Below are positions 7,705-17,646 of a DNA stretch of 51,332 nt, piece after piece (within the stretch, counting starts at the first letter, position 1; the number at the start of each line of letters is the position of its first letter). The DNA is from Chloroflexota bacterium. GTDB lineage: Bacteria; Chloroflexota; Dehalococcoidia; Dehalococcoidales; RBG-16-60-22. The stretch is from the NCBI GenBank assembly GCA_018829775.1, contig JAHJTL010000026.1, positions 1 through 51,332 of the forward strand. The letters run 5' to 3'. The translations under genes and the position numbers were made by a program. The notes under the pieces were generated by a model that saw only the letters and a program-made list of their open reading frames with translations, was not told the origin of the DNA and did no database searches.

Positions 7705-10700
7705 CTATGCCTTGCGGACGTTAACCAGGAAAGCTTTATACTCGGGAATCATTGTATTCGCATCACCCACATGCGGTGTGAGAATGTTGGCACTGTCTCC
7801 CGTGGAGAGTCCGGTGAAGCCCCAGTGCCAGGGTATGCCTACCTGGTGCACCTTCTTCCCGTTCAACTGGAAGGGCTTGAAGCGTTTGGTTATCATGGCT
7901 TTTACACTGACCTGGCCTCGGGTTGATTCCACGATAACTTTCTCACCGTTGGCTATCCCTTTCTCCACAGCCAGTTCCTCACTCATCTCGACGAATGGTT
8001 CAGGCTGCATTTCGATCAACCACGGATTGTTTCTGGTCATCTGCCCGCCCTGCCAGTGTTCAGAGACACGGTAGGTGCTGCATACTATTGGATACTTATC
8101 CGGGGTTCCCTGTTCCTCTGGTCTCCATATTTTGAACGCCGGGTTGTTCTGCTGCTTTGACATGGGGTTCTGTATTGGAGCTTCCCACGGCTCGTAGTGC
8201 TCGGGGAGAGGTCCTTCGGCCATTCCGGGACCGAAGAAGCGGGCATGTCCCTCTGGCTTCATGATGAAGGGATACTTGGTCTTTTCCGGGTCAACGGCCA
8301 TCGGCGGCCAGCCACCATCGGGTACATCACCGACCCATTTGCCATCCTGCCACCAGATAACCGGGTGCTCCTTGTCCCACGGCTCACCATTGAGGTCAAC
8401 GGAGGCCCGGTTGTAAATGATACGCCGGTTAACCGGCCAGCACCAGGACCATTTTGGATAGAGCCCGATATTGAATGGGCCGGGAGTTGAATCGCGGCGG
8501 GCAGCCATATTGCCGTCCTCGGTATAGCTGCCACAGTAGAGCCAGTTTCCGGATGTGGTGGTGCCATCATCCTTCAGCTTACCGAAGCTAGGCAGCAGCT
8601 GACCGGCAGTTAAGTCGTAGCCATTTATCTCCTTGGCTACCGCGTGCACGTCAGGGTGCTCGTGTCCGTAGTTCCACATGAGTTGAGTTATCGCTTCGGC
8701 ATTGGGGCCGCCCTCATTGACGTAGAGTTCCCTGAGCTTTCGGGCCAGCCGGTCTAACATCCAGAGGTCATCCTGGGCGGCACCCGGACCATCAGCGGCT
8801 TTATAACGCCACTGGCTCCAGCGGCCGCTATTGGTAACGCTGCCCTCTTTCTCAAAGGAATTAAGGGCGGGGAGGAGGAAGACTTCAGTCTTAATATCGG
8901 CCGGGTTTGCCCCCGGGCGTTTCCAGAAATTGGCTGTCTCGGTCTCCCAGAGATCGGTAACCACCAGCCAGTCGAGTTTATCCATCGCCTGCCGTTCCAG
9001 ATTGGCGTTAGGTCCGCCCACAGCAGGGTTCTGGCCCCAGCACATCAATCCTTTGATTATGCCGGAGTACATGGCCTCAAACAGTGAGATGTGGGAGTAG
9101 TCGACGCCGCCTTCAATCTTTGGCAGGTAGTGATAGCCAAATTGATTACCTGCAGAGGCGGCATCACCGTACCAGGTCTTGAGCAGGCTGACCATATATT
9201 TAGGCGTATTCTGCCACCAGTTGGCGCTCTTGGGGTCGTTGCTCTTGGGAGTAACACGTTCCAGGTACTTGTCCAGGGAGGTATCAGTGTTCAGCGGCGT
9301 TTTCAGGTAGCCAGGCAGAATATGGAACAGTAGACAGTGGTCGGTAGAGCCCTGAACGTTGGACTCGCCTCGCATGGCGTTAATGCCGCCACCGGCAATT
9401 CCGATATTGCCGAGTAAAAGCTGGAGGATACAGTAAGAGCGGATATTCTGTGCGCCGTAGGTGTGCTGGGTGGTTCCCATGGCGTAGAGAATGGTGCCTG
9501 CTTTCCCTACCTGGCCGCTGGCAGCATATGTCTGGCAGACCTGCAGGAAGGTGTCAACGGGGGCACCGGTTATATGGGATACCATCTCCGGGGTATAGCG
9601 AGCGAAGTGCTTCTTCATGAGCTGGAAAACGCAGTTGGGGTCTTTGAGGCTCATGTCCCTCTTGGGGATACCCTTTTCGTCAAGCTGGAACTGCCAGCTG
9701 GATTTATCGTATTTTCTCTTACCACCATCGGTTTCATTGTGGCCCCCGGCATAGCCAGAGAACAGGCCATCCAGCTCAGCAGGTCCCTTGTAGTCAGGGT
9801 TGATGAGGTAAGCGGCATTGGTATATTCCGTGATGTAGGTCATGTTGTAATTACCGGGATTACTGTCAATATCATCCAGCACCCACTTTATCATGCCGTC
9901 GATAAAGGCAATGTCAGTGCCTGACCGCAATGGAGAGTAGATATCAGCTTTGGCCGAGGTTCTGGTGAACCTGGGGTCGATGCTGATGAGCTTGGCACCC
10001 TTTTCTTTGGCTTCCGTGATATGGCCAAATGCTGCCGGGTGGTTTTCTGCAGGATTGGAACCGATGGCCATTATGGCATCGGAGTTCGCGATGTCATTCC
10101 AGTGGTTGGTCATGGCCCCTCGGCCGAACGTCTCCGCCAAACTGGCGACAGTGGGGGAATGTCATATACGGGCGTGGTGTTCAATATACACCAGACCAAG
10201 TGCCCGTGCCAATTTCACCAGGAGGTAACATTCCTCGTTATCTAGAGCGGAACCTCCAAGATTGGCAATGGCTTCGGTGCGGTTTACCAGGTCGCCCTTG
10301 CTGTTTTGCCCGATAAAACTGGCATCTCTGGTGTCTTTAATGCGCCGCGCTATCTCCGTTAGCGCCCAATCCCAGGATGTTTCCTCCCAATCGGTCCCAC
10401 CGGAACGCCGGTACAGGACTTTGCTCAGACGCCAGGGATTATCCGCGGAAAGTTGTCGCATGGAGGCGCCTTTGGCACAGCCTCCACCTCGGTTGATGGG
10501 ATGGTCAGGGTCGCCTTCAATGTTGACCACTTTGCCGTTCTGTGCCGCCACAAGAAATCCGCAACCAGAGGCATCGTATGGACAGATGGTGCTCTTTTCA
10601 CCTATTCTCTTTTTCAGGGGAATAACTTTGTGAGTTACCGCTTGAGCAAAATCAGGGTTAAGTGCCCCGAAAATAAAAATGCCGCCTATGGCGGTACCAG

Positions 10701-10734
10701 ATGTTTTGAGAAAATCTCTCCTATTAAGCTCCAT
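7705..10734 (-). CDS. fdhA: Formate dehydrogenase alpha subunit, Tat-exported selenoprotein (UGA = Sec191)
   Basis: The molybdenum or tungsten bis-MGD catalytic subunit that oxidises formate to CO2 outside the cytoplasmic membrane. The frame contains one TGA at 10162-10164; reading through it gives 1009 residues with HHARI-Sec-HSPTVASLAETFGRGAM, aligning with the Sec site of E. coli FdnG (ARV-Sec-HGPTVASLAPTFGRGAM). A short stem-loop follows the TGA. The N-terminus is a twin-arginine signal, NRRDFLKTSG plus a hydrophobic stretch ending near AQA. The N-terminal cluster motif is odd: Cys51, Asp54, Cys58, Cys86, so Asp replaces the usual second Cys. GGAGGTATTTATG gives a strong start. tatA is upstream; beta, gamma and fdhE follow. 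Confidence 0.95.
10135..10164 (-). promoter_or_regulatory. Selenocysteine UGA codon with candidate bacterial SECIS hairpin
   Basis: The in-frame TGA occupies 10162-10164. Fourteen bases after it the mRNA can fold CGCC-AGUUU-GGCG (10147 to 10135), placing the apical loop, which contains the G-U expected for SelB binding, about 20 bases from the UGA. The position fits bacterial SECIS elements; the stem is short. selA, selB, selC and selD must lie elsewhere. Confidence 0.65.
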
Positions 10735-10763
10735 AAATACCTCCTTATTGGAATATATCCTAT

Positions 10764-10806
10764 ATTAAGCGCAAAATATTACCCAGATTAAGCGGGAAAT
10801 GTTACC
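10764..10806. repeat. Two imperfect 20-bp direct repeats in the fdhA leader
   Basis: attaagcgcaaaatattacc (10764-10783) and attaagcgggaaatgttacc (10787-10806) match at 17 of 20 positions with a 23-bp period. They lie between the predicted transcription start and the fdhA start codon. They could be a double binding site for a regulator of the formate dehydrogenase operon. Confidence 0.7.
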
Positions 10807-10821
10807 TGTATTGGACGTGAA

Positions 10822-10841
10822 TTACACTTGCGTAAGTATAA
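10822..10841. promoter_or_regulatory. Palindromic operator candidate over the fdhA -10 box
   Basis: ttacacttgcgtaagtataa is an imperfect palindrome with arms TTA-x-ACTT and AAGT-x-TAA. It includes the -10 hexamer and runs to about +8, a position typical for a repressor site. Confidence 0.5.
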
Positions 10842-10864
10842 ATTATATTCGAGTTATTTGTCAA
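10836..10864 (-). promoter_or_regulatory. fdhA operon promoter
   Basis: On the minus strand TTGACA (10864-10859) is followed after 17 bp by TTATAC (10841-10836). It lies just beyond the tatA stop, so fdhA-fdhB-fdhC-fdhE can be transcribed independently of tatA and the purine genes, with a leader of about 95 bases. Confidence 0.7.
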
Positions 10865-10892
10865 CATTATTTTTGCAGGATAAATCGAATTA

Positions 10893-11105
10893 TTACTTCG
10901 ATGATTTCCGGGCGGTTTTTCTTGGTTTTGGCAGTTCTTTTTCTTCCTCCTCTTCTTCAAAACCTTCACCGCGCTGTCCTTTCCTGAAGTTACGTATACC
11001 CTTCCCCATAGCTCCGCCAATTTGTGGCAACTTGCCCACACCGAAAACGATGAGAATGACTACCACGATTAGGGCGATTTCCCATGGACCCAATCGAAAT
11101 GGCAT
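10893..11105 (-). CDS. tatA: TatA/E-type twin-arginine translocase subunit
   Basis: A 70-residue pore-forming component of the Tat pathway. One N-terminal membrane helix ([20 protein letters not shown]) is followed by the FGxxKLP hinge, an amphipathic helix ([14 protein letters not shown]) and a charged Glu- then Lys-rich tail. GGAAGGAGATACC precedes the ATG. It is directly upstream of the Tat-dependent formate dehydrogenase operon, which suggests a dedicated export component. tatC is not in this window. TatA versus TatE cannot be separated by sequence alone. Confidence 0.93.
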   Translation of the reverse strand: MPFRLGPWEIALIVVVILIVFGVGKLPQIGGAMGKGIRNFRKGQRGEGFEEEEEEKELPKPRKTARKSSK

Positions 11106-11175
11106 GGTATCTCCTTCCCGGCTCTATTTCCTCTTTGCCCGAGATTTTATACTTTGTTCAATACTATGTGAGTAA

Positions 11176-12093
11176 TTATTTTAGTGCCTGGCCGGTAATC
11201 CTCTCGTATGCCTGGATATACCTGCGGGACGTTGCGTTAACAACATCGGGTGGCAGCGGTGGGGCGGGCGGTTCCTTGTTCCACCCCGATTCCACCAGCC
11301 AGTCGCGAAGCGGTTGTTTATCGTAGCTGGGCTGCGCCTGACCGACCTGATATAGACCGGACTCCCAGATGCGTGATGAATCCGGTGTTAGCAGTTCATC
11401 AATCAGAATGAGCCGGTCTCCATCCAGCCCGAATTCCATCTTCGTATCGGCGATGATTATACCCCGTTTGGCGGCGTACTCCTGTGCGTAATTATAAATG
11501 GCCAGGCTTTTCTCTTTTATTTCGAGGGCTCTTTTTTCACCGACCTCCTTTTCGACCTCATCCATGGTGATGGGCAGGTCATGCCCGGATTCTGCTTTGG
11601 TCGTTGGGGTGAACAGTGGCTCAGGCAGCTTCTGGCTCTCCCGGAGCCTCTTTGGCAGCGTGAAACCGGCCACCTTGCCCTGTTCCTGGTATTCAGCCCA
11701 GCCGGAACCGGCGAGGTAGCCGCGCACGACGCATTCAACCGGGATGCGCTTTACTTTTTTAACCACCATGGAGCGCCCGACCAGATAGGCAGGGCAGGGG
11801 AAGCGATTTTCGGCAGCGATATAGGTGTCAAGACAATGGACATCCTGAACCGTCTCCACCAGATGGTTGGGTACGATTTCTGATGTATGCCTGAACCAGA
11901 AAACAGACAGCTGGTTCAGGACGAGACCTTTACAGGGAATGGCGCTGGGCAATACGAAATCAAAGGCGGAGATGCGGTCGGTGGCGATGATGAGGAGGTG
12001 ATTCCCCAGGTCATAGGTATCACGCACTTTGCCTTTGATGAATAACGGTAGAGGGAGGTCTGTCCCTCTTATCACTGATAAATCATTTCCCAT
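11176..12093 (-). CDS. purC: Phosphoribosylaminoimidazole-succinocarboxamide synthase (SAICAR synthetase)
   Basis: PurC couples CAIR and aspartate using ATP in de novo purine synthesis. The 305-residue product has KGKVRDTYDLG near the N-terminus, the ATP-grasp-like nucleotide loop, then DRISAFD, and later VECVVRGYLAGSGW and IIADTKMEFG, all family hallmarks. The length fits the long, yeast-like form of about 300 residues, rather than the 240-residue E. coli form. It is the last purine gene of the guaA-purD-purE-purB-purC run and lies 26 bp after an NTF2-like gene. Confidence 0.95.
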   Translation of the reverse strand: MGNDLSVIRGTDLPLPLFIKGKVRDTYDLGNHLLIIATDRISAFDFVLPSAIPCKGLVLNQLSVFWFRHTSEIVPNHLVETVQDVHCLDTYIAAENRFPCPAYLVGRSMVVKKVKRIPVECVVRGYLAGSGWAEYQEQGKVAGFTLPKRLRESQKLPEPLFTPTTKAESGHDLPITMDEVEKEVGEKRALEIKEKSLAIYNYAQEYAAKRGIIIADTKMEFGLDGDRLILIDELLTPDSSRIWESGLYQVGQAQPSYDKQPLRDWLVESGWNKEPPAPPLPPDVVNATSRRYIQAYERITGQALK

Positions 12094-12119
12094 ATCTTAA
12101 ACTCCGGTATCCTTAATGT

Positions 12120-12572
12120 TTAGTCGGTTAAGCCTTCCACGGATTTCTTGAGGATGCGGCTCACTACGGCTTTGCTTACCGGGTCTTTGGCCACCGTATC
12201 AGCAAAATCGAGCCTGTCGAAGTAGAGGCGCAGGCATTTTATTTTATCGTTCTCAAAAACAAGGACTTCAGACTGCTTGGACTTTACCTCCGGCCCGCTG
12301 TGCAGCCGTGCCCGAATGATGAATTCCTCAAACAGGATATTTCCCTCAGCCATAATTATAACGGGTTGAACTTTGATCTGACGGATGTTTTTGAACAGCC
12401 AGTCGAACCACTTTTCTACGCCGGCCTTTCCATAGAGGCTGTGGCGCAGCAACTCGATTTCACAGTCGTCGGCAAAGCATGACAGGACCGCGTCCAGCCT
12501 TTTGTTTTCTATCGCGTTGTCCAGTGCCATTGCCACTCTGCGAATCTCGTCAGTCGATTGCTTCCCTTCCAT
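12120..12572 (-). CDS. SnoaL/NTF2-like fold protein
   Basis: A 150-residue protein with the pattern of the NTF2-like superfamily: an N-terminal helix (ALDNAIENKRLDAVLSCFADDCEIE), a short helical segment (GVEKWFDWLF), and alternating strands including EEFIIRARLHSGPE and VLVFENDKIKCLRLYFDRLD. Such proteins are small isomerases, hydratases or ligand-binding folds. GAGGT precedes the ATG. Its position between purB and purC suggests cotranscription, but no purine role is known for the family and none is claimed. The family call is moderate, the function unknown. Confidence 0.65.
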   Translation of the reverse strand: MEGKQSTDEIRRVAMALDNAIENKRLDAVLSCFADDCEIELLRHSLYGKAGVEKWFDWLFKNIRQIKVQPVIIMAEGNILFEEFIIRARLHSGPEVKSKQSEVLVFENDKIKCLRLYFDRLDFADTVAKDPVSKAVVSRILKKSVEGLTD

Positions 12573-12628
12573 AGTACCTCAACCTCGGTAGATATACGTT
12601 ACACGACTCTCGGCGTTAAATTTGTCGA

Positions 12629-13948
12629 TTATGATATGGCGTCTTTCCACTGCGCTTTGGTCAATCCCAATCGCTCAAAGATTTCGTCTACGTGTCTCAG
12701 GTAGTACTGGTAATCAAACAACGACTCGAGTTCCGGCTGGGGCAGGATTTCAGCGACTTCCGGGTCGGCTTTTAACAGGCTGCGGAAGTCCTTATTCCCT
12801 TTCCAGGATTTCATGGCATTGCGCTGCACCAGCTCATATGCTTTCTGCCGGGAGAAGCCTTTGTCGATAAGTGCCAGCATCACCCGCTGGGAAAAGACAA
12901 GGCCTTTGGTGAGTTCCATGTTCTTTTTCATTCGCTGTGGAAAGACCTGCATCCCCTTGATTATTGAGGTAAAGAGGGACAGGCAGTAATCAACCAGCAG
13001 GCAGGAATCGGGAAGTATAACGCGTTCCGTGGAGGAATGGCTTATATCACGCTCATGCCAGAGCGCGATATTTTCCATTGCAGTAAGGGCATAGCCCCTT
13101 ACCAATCGGGCCAGACCGCTGATTCGCTCACAGAGTTCAGGGTTGCGCTTGTGGGGCATGGCCGAGGAACCAGTCTGGCCGGTGCCGAAAGGTTCTCCCA
13201 CTTCTCCGACTTCTGTCTTCTGGAGCCCTCTAATCTCGACGGCGAACTTTTCCAGTGAGCTGGCGATGATGGCCAGCGTGGTCATAAACTGGGCATGGCG
13301 GTCGCGCTGTAATATCTGGCTGGATACCGGCGCGGGGAGCAGACCCAGTTTCCGGCAGGCCCGCTGTTCTACCTCTGGCGGGACGGTGGCATAGGTGCCG
13401 ACGGCACCGGATATCTTGCCCACGGCGATGGCCTTTTTAGCCTCGCCAAGGCGCTGCAGGTTGCGCCTCATCTCTTCAACCCATACTGCCAGCTTTAAAC
13501 CAAAGGTAATTGGCTCGGCGTGAACGCCATGTGTGCGTCCGATCATCGGGGTATATTTGTGCTCCATGGCTTTCTGTGCCAGTACCGTAATAAACTCTTT
13601 AACGTCTACAGTGAGCAGTTCGGTAGCCTCCACCAGTTGCAAGCTGAGCGCCGTGTCCATGACGTCCGACGAGGTAAGCCCGAGATGGATGAAGCGCGAT
13701 TCCTCGCCCAGGCTCTCTGCTACCGAGCCGAGGAATGCCGTCATATCGTGGCGGGTTTCCTTGAGTATCTCTTCCATGCGCCTGAGGTTGCACTTGGCCA
13801 GCTTGATTTTCGGGATGGCCTCGCGGGGCACGACGCCTATCTCCGCCCAGGCATCGCAGACGGCAATTTCCACATCAAGCCACTTGTTGAACTTGTTATC
13901 TTCCGACCACACCCGCTTCATCTGGGGGCGAGAATAGCGCTCAATCAT
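12629..13948 (-). CDS. purB: Adenylosuccinate lyase
   Basis: PurB cleaves SAICAR to AICAR and adenylosuccinate to AMP, each releasing fumarate. The 439-residue protein carries the fumarase/aspartase-superfamily signature [13 protein letters not shown], plus [10 protein letters not shown] with the catalytic His and [12 protein letters not shown]. The ATG giving [14 protein letters not shown] is chosen: it overlaps the purE stop as ATGA and has GGAGAAAG upstream. A further in-frame start 30 bp earlier would lengthen the N-terminus inside purE without benefit. Confidence 0.95.
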   Translation of the reverse strand: MIERYSRPQMKRVWSEDNKFNKWLDVEIAVCDAWAEIGVVPREAIPKIKLAKCNLRRMEEILKETRHDMTAFLGSVAESLGEESRFIHLGLTSSDVMDTALSLQLVEATELLTVDVKEFITVLAQKAMEHKYTPMIGRTHGVHAEPITFGLKLAVWVEEMRRNLQRLGEAKKAIAVGKISGAVGTYATVPPEVEQRACRKLGLLPAPVSSQILQRDRHAQFMTTLAIIASSLEKFAVEIRGLQKTEVGEVGEPFGTGQTGSSAMPHKRNPELCERISGLARLVRGYALTAMENIALWHERDISHSSTERVILPDSCLLVDYCLSLFTSIIKGMQVFPQRMKKNMELTKGLVFSQRVMLALIDKGFSRQKAYELVQRNAMKSWKGNKDFRSLLKADPEVAEILPQPELESLFDYQYYLRHVDEIFERLGLTKAQWKDAIS

Positions 13949-14409
13949 TTGCTTTCTCCTTGCAGGTCGCGTCGACATTGCTCATAAGCTTTGCCAATGC
14001 TTTCATGTTTGATACCCAGAATTTCGGCGGCCAGATAGGCGGCGTTCTTGGCTCCGGCGGTGCCGATGGCCACGCAGGCGACCGGTATCCCTGCCGGCAT
14101 CTGGACAATTGAGTAGAGGGCATCAACGCCTTTCAGTTCCCCGGAGACGAGCGGCACCCCGATAACCGGCAGGATAGACCAGCTGGCCAGAACACCGGGA
14201 AGGTGGGCGGCGCCCCCTGCGGCGGCGATGATGACCTCAATGCCGCGCTCACGGGCCGTCATCCCGTATTGCCGGGCCTTTTCCGGGGCGCGGTGGGCGG
14301 AAATGACATTGACCTCGTAGTCAATACCAAGCTGTTCCAGTATCTCCAGAGCTGGTTTCAGTGCTTCCGTATCCGACTTGGAACCCATAACCACGCCAAC
14401 CAACGGCAT
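13945..14409 (-). CDS. purE: 5-(carboxyamino)imidazole ribonucleotide mutase, PurE
   Basis: PurE makes CAIR for purine synthesis. The 154-residue product has [16 protein letters not shown] at the N-terminus (phosphate-binding loop), [12 protein letters not shown], and [15 protein letters not shown], the class I mutase hallmarks. Class I enzymes normally use N5-CAIR made by PurK, which is not in the window. The gene lies 1 bp after purD and overlaps purB by four bases, so the operon is compact. Confidence 0.94.
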   Translation of the reverse strand: MPLVGVVMGSKSDTEALKPALEILEQLGIDYEVNVISAHRAPEKARQYGMTARERGIEVIIAAAGGAAHLPGVLASWSILPVIGVPLVSGELKGVDALYSIVQMPAGIPVACVAIGTAGAKNAAYLAAEILGIKHESIGKAYEQCRRDLQGESK

Positions 14410-14410
14410 A

Positions 14411-15685
14411 TTAAGCTCCCTTATCTTTTATTTCCGCAATATCCCTGCGGTAGTGGCACCCTTCAAAATGGATACGTGCCATATTATTATATACTTTCTC
14501 CCTTGCTTCAGTGAGGTCCTTTCCGGTGGCCGATACGGTCAGGACTCTGCCGCCGCTGGTTACCACCTCACCTGGGGCTGACCCTGCTTTGGTGCCGGCG
14601 TGGAAAACCATGACATCTCTGTCGACCTCGTTCAGCCCGGAAATTGGAAACCCGGTCTGATAGCTCCCCGGATACCCGGCAGAGGCCATCACCACGCCAA
14701 CGCAAGCTTCCTCGCTCCACTGTACCTGCACCTGGTCAAGTCTATTATCCACGACGGCTACAAAAATATCTACCAGGTCGGTGCGTAGCCTGGGCAGCAC
14801 CACCTGCGTTTCCGGGTCACCGAACCGGGCATTAAATTCTAACACTTTTGGGCCGTTATTGGTAATCATCAAACCACTGTAAAGCACACCTTTATAAAGC
14901 CGGTTTTCCCTGCGCAGAGCTTTTACCGTCGGTTCCATGATGGTTTCCCTGACCGACGTTTCGAGTTGTGAATTGAGAAAATATGGCGGACTGTAGCTGC
15001 CCATACCGCCGGTATTGGGCCCACGGTCGCCGTCAAAGATACGTTTATAATCACAGGCAGGCACCATGGGAACGACGGCGGTGCCATCGGTGAAGGCGAA
15101 CGCGCTCATCTCCCTGCCGGAAAGATACTCCTCCACCACTATCTGCTCTCCCGCCGTGCCCAGTGTTTTCGATTCCATAAAGCTGGCCAGAGCATCAAGG
15201 GCCTGCCCGGTGGATTCGGCAACGACGACGCCCTTCCCCGCCGCCAGCCCATCAGCCTTAATAACAACCGGCAGTGTCTGCCGTTTAACGTATTCTTTGG
15301 CCTGAGCGTAGTCGGAGAAGCTGGCGCTGCGGGCGCAGGGAATGTTGTATTTCTGCATCAGCTCTTTGGCGAATACCTTGCTGGCCTCAATCTGGGCGGC
15401 GTTCTGACTCGGTCCAAAGATAGACAGGCCTTCCTTATTAAAAACATCCACGATGCCCGCTGCCAGCGGTGCCTCCGGACCGACAACAATCAGGTCGACA
15501 TTATTTTCCTTGACTGCCTTGAGCAGCGCTTCGATGTCGGTGGGGCTTATGGGTAGGTTATGGGCCTGCTGTGCCGTACCGGCGTTTCCCGGCGCGGCAA
15601 ACAGCTCATTTACTTTCGGGCTCTGCGCCAGCTTCAAGACCAGTGTGTGCTCCCGTGCCCCACTCCCGACAACGAGTATTTTAAT
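14411..15685 (-). CDS. purD: Phosphoribosylamine-glycine ligase, with a probable ATT start codon
   Basis: PurD joins 5-phosphoribosylamine and glycine with ATP (ATP-grasp fold). The first canonical start is a TTG at 15637, but starting there would remove the conserved N-terminal nucleotide-fold strand. Upstream the frame stays open and reads [20 protein letters not shown], matching the family start (MKVLVIGNGGREH in E. coli). The codon at the initiator position is ATT (15685-15683); the codon before it is a stop, and GAGGT lies seven bases upstream. I therefore take ATT as the start, giving 424 residues, normal for Pur[14 protein letters not shown] and [12 protein letters not shown] are also seen. 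Alternative: a base error at one position. Confidence 0.9.
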   Translation of the reverse strand: MKILVVGSGAREHTLVLKLAQSPKVNELFAAPGNAGTAQQAHNLPISPTDIEALLKAVKENNVDLIVVGPEAPLAAGIVDVFNKEGLSIFGPSQNAAQIEASKVFAKELMQKYNIPCARSASFSDYAQAKEYVKRQTLPVVIKADGLAAGKGVVVAESTGQALDALASFMESKTLGTAGEQIVVEEYLSGREMSAFAFTDGTAVVPMVPACDYKRIFDGDRGPNTGGMGSYSPPYFLNSQLETSVRETIMEPTVKALRRENRLYKGVLYSGLMITNNGPKVLEFNARFGDPETQVVLPRLRTDLVDIFVAVVDNRLDQVQVQWSEEACVGVVMASAGYPGSYQTGFPISGLNEVDRDVMVFHAGTKAGSAPGEVVTSGGRVLTVSATGKDLTEAREKVYNNMARIHFEGCHYRRDIAEIKDKGA

Positions 15686-15714
15686 TTAACTTACCTCTTT
15701 ATTTTAGTTAAGGT

Positions 15715-17400
15715 TTACTCCCACTCTATGGTTGAGGGTGGTTTGGAGGTTATATCCAAAACGACGCGGTTAACCTCGGGCACTTCGTTGACAATGCGAT
15801 TTGAGATACGTGCCATGACATCATAGGGCATGCGTGCCCAGTCTGCAGTCATGGCGTCTTCACTGGTTACCGCGCGTATGGCAATCACGTGGCCGTATGT
15901 CCGGTAGTCGCCCATCACGCCCACACTGTGAACGCCGGGGAGGATGGCGAAACTCTGCCAGAGTTGGTGGTAAAGCTTCGCCTTCTTAATCTCATTCATG
16001 ACGATGAAGTCGGCGCTGCGTAAAATCTCAAGTTTTTCCCAGGTTACCTCCCCGATGATGCGTATGGCCAGTCCGGGGCCGGGGAAGGGCTGCCGCCAGA
16101 CCATTTCTTCGGGAAGGCCCAGCTCCAGCCCCACCTGGCGCACCTCATCCTTGAAGAGATATCGCAGCGGCTCAAGGAGTTTTAGGGTCATTCTGGCCGG
16201 CAGACCGCCAACATTGTGATGGGTCTTTATTTTAGCGGATATGCTGCTCACCGAGGATATGCTCTCAATAACGTCCGGATACAGCGTTCCCTGTGCAAGG
16301 AAATCAACCTTGCCCGCCTTATCCGCTTCTTCTTCAAAGACGTGGATAAACTCCTCGCCAATGACCTTGCGTTTCACTTCCGGGTCGATAACGCCTTTCA
16401 GGCGGGCGAGGAACCGGTCGGTCGCGTCAACGTAGCGAATATTCATGCCCAGGTTTTGCTGGAATACCTTGAGCGTTCTCTCCACTTCCTCGCGGCGCAG
16501 CAACCCGTTATTGACAAAGATGCAGGTAAGCTGGTCCCCAATGGCACGGTAAATAAGCGTGGCGACCACTGCCGAGTCGACGCCGCCGGAGAGGGCGCAG
16601 ATGACCTTGCCATCGCCCACACTATCCTTGATTCGAGCGATGCTCTCATTGATGAAGCTGCCCATTGTCCAGTTGCCCTTGCAGCCACATACGTGGTACA
16701 CAAAATTGCGCAATATAGTTTTCCCCTCCGGGGTGTGAGCGACCTCAGGGTGGAACTGGAGTCCGAAAATGCCGTCCCCATTGCCCATGACAGCAACGGG
16801 GGAGTTCTCCGTGTAGGCGATGGCATTGAAACCGGGCGGCATCTCTTCAATTTTGTCACCGTGGCTCATCCAGACCGGTGTGGACTCGGGTAAATCGGCA
16901 AACAGTGGCGACTCGGGGTTGCTCAAATGGAGGACGGCGTGGCCGTACTCGCGCTTTGTTCCCGGGGCTACCACACCGCCGAGTTGCCTGGCGATAACTC
17001 CCATACCGTAGCAGATACCAAGCACCGGCAAATGGCTTTCGTAGATATAAGATGGGGCCAGCGGGGCATTTGGCTCGTAAACGCTCCTTGGTCCGCCGGA
17101 AAGAATGAAGCCCCGGGGATTGAGCGGGGCTATCTTTTCCCAGGGGGCGTCATGGGGTACCAGTTCGCAGTAAACCTGGCACTCGCGCACGCGACGTGCG
17201 ATAAGCAAACTATACTGGGAGCCAAAATCGATAACAATGATTGCTTCGCGTTCCGCTCCGGAGACCGCTTCCTCGGTCACCGACGGTTGTTCTCCGCCTA
17301 TCTTTGTGGCAATTTCGAGGTAAGTGGAGACTTCAATGTCGCCGGTGGTTGCGATGCGGAGACCCCTGTCTGCAGCTGGTTTTGCCTTCCTCTTCACCAT
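15715..17400 (-). CDS. guaA: GMP synthase (glutamine-hydrolysing)
   Basis: GuaA converts XMP to GMP using glutamine. Domains in order: a glutamine amidotransferase with [20 protein letters not shown] and the nucleophile Cys in GICYGMG, an ATP pyrophosphatase with the PP-loop [10 protein letters not shown], and a C-terminal dimerisation domain ending PPSTIEWE. The start is uncertain. The ATG used here gives 561 residues, about 50 more than usual at the N-terminus, and a TATAAT ends two bases before it. A GTG at 17280, giving 521 residues, fits the family length better. It heads the purine run; purD begins 29 bp after its stop. Confidence 0.93.
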   Translation of the reverse strand: MVKRKAKPAADRGLRIATTGDIEVSTYLEIATKIGGEQPSVTEEAVSGAEREAIIVIDFGSQYSLLIARRVRECQVYCELVPHDAPWEKIAPLNPRGFILSGGPRSVYEPNAPLAPSYIYESHLPVLGICYGMGVIARQLGGVVAPGTKREYGHAVLHLSNPESPLFADLPESTPVWMSHGDKIEEMPPGFNAIAYTENSPVAVMGNGDGIFGLQFHPEVAHTPEGKTILRNFVYHVCGCKGNWTMGSFINESIARIKDSVGDGKVICALSGGVDSAVVATLIYRAIGDQLTCIFVNNGLLRREEVERTLKVFQQNLGMNIRYVDATDRFLARLKGVIDPEVKRKVIGEEFIHVFEEEADKAGKVDFLAQGTLYPDVIESISSVSSISAKIKTHHNVGGLPARMTLKLLEPLRYLFKDEVRQVGLELGLPEEMVWRQPFPGPGLAIRIIGEVTWEKLEILRSADFIVMNEIKKAKLYHQLWQSFAILPGVHSVGVMGDYRTYGHVIAIRAVTSEDAMTADWARMPYDVMARISNRIVNEVPEVNRVVLDITSKPPSTIEWE

Positions 17401-17401
17401 A

Positions 17402-17425
17402 ATTATAGAACACAGATTACCATAA
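17402..17425 (-). promoter_or_regulatory. Candidate guaA promoter -10 region
   Basis: TATAAT on the minus strand (17407-17402) with a weak TTCACT about 18 bp upstream. Transcription would begin around 17395, inside the longest guaA frame, which supports either a leaderless or a downstream start. The remaining sequence up to 17646 shows no purine-riboswitch-like structure that I can recognise. Confidence 0.35.
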
Positions 17426-17646
17426 AGTGAACCATTTGACAATATGGGCGATTGTCTATTCTTTTGGGAACTGAATTCTTGTATTGACGAGGTAATTGTT
17501 TGAATTATGTTGTCATGGCAACGAGTTTTGGCATTGTCAGGACAATCACTGAAATACTTAGCTAATAACAAAATGGACTTAAAAAATCGGGTTCAACTTT
17601 AATTTAAAATATTTAAGCCCTTTCCTTTAAGTCATTTTAATACTTT

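Noticed and set aside
7705-10734. fdhA as a pseudogene or two separate genes split by TGA
   Set aside because: Sequence similarity continues across the TGA at the exact Sec position of related enzymes, and both parts are intact.
14411-15637. purD starting at the TTG at 15637
   Set aside because: It would remove the conserved N-terminal nucleotide-binding strand that is clearly encoded upstream in frame.
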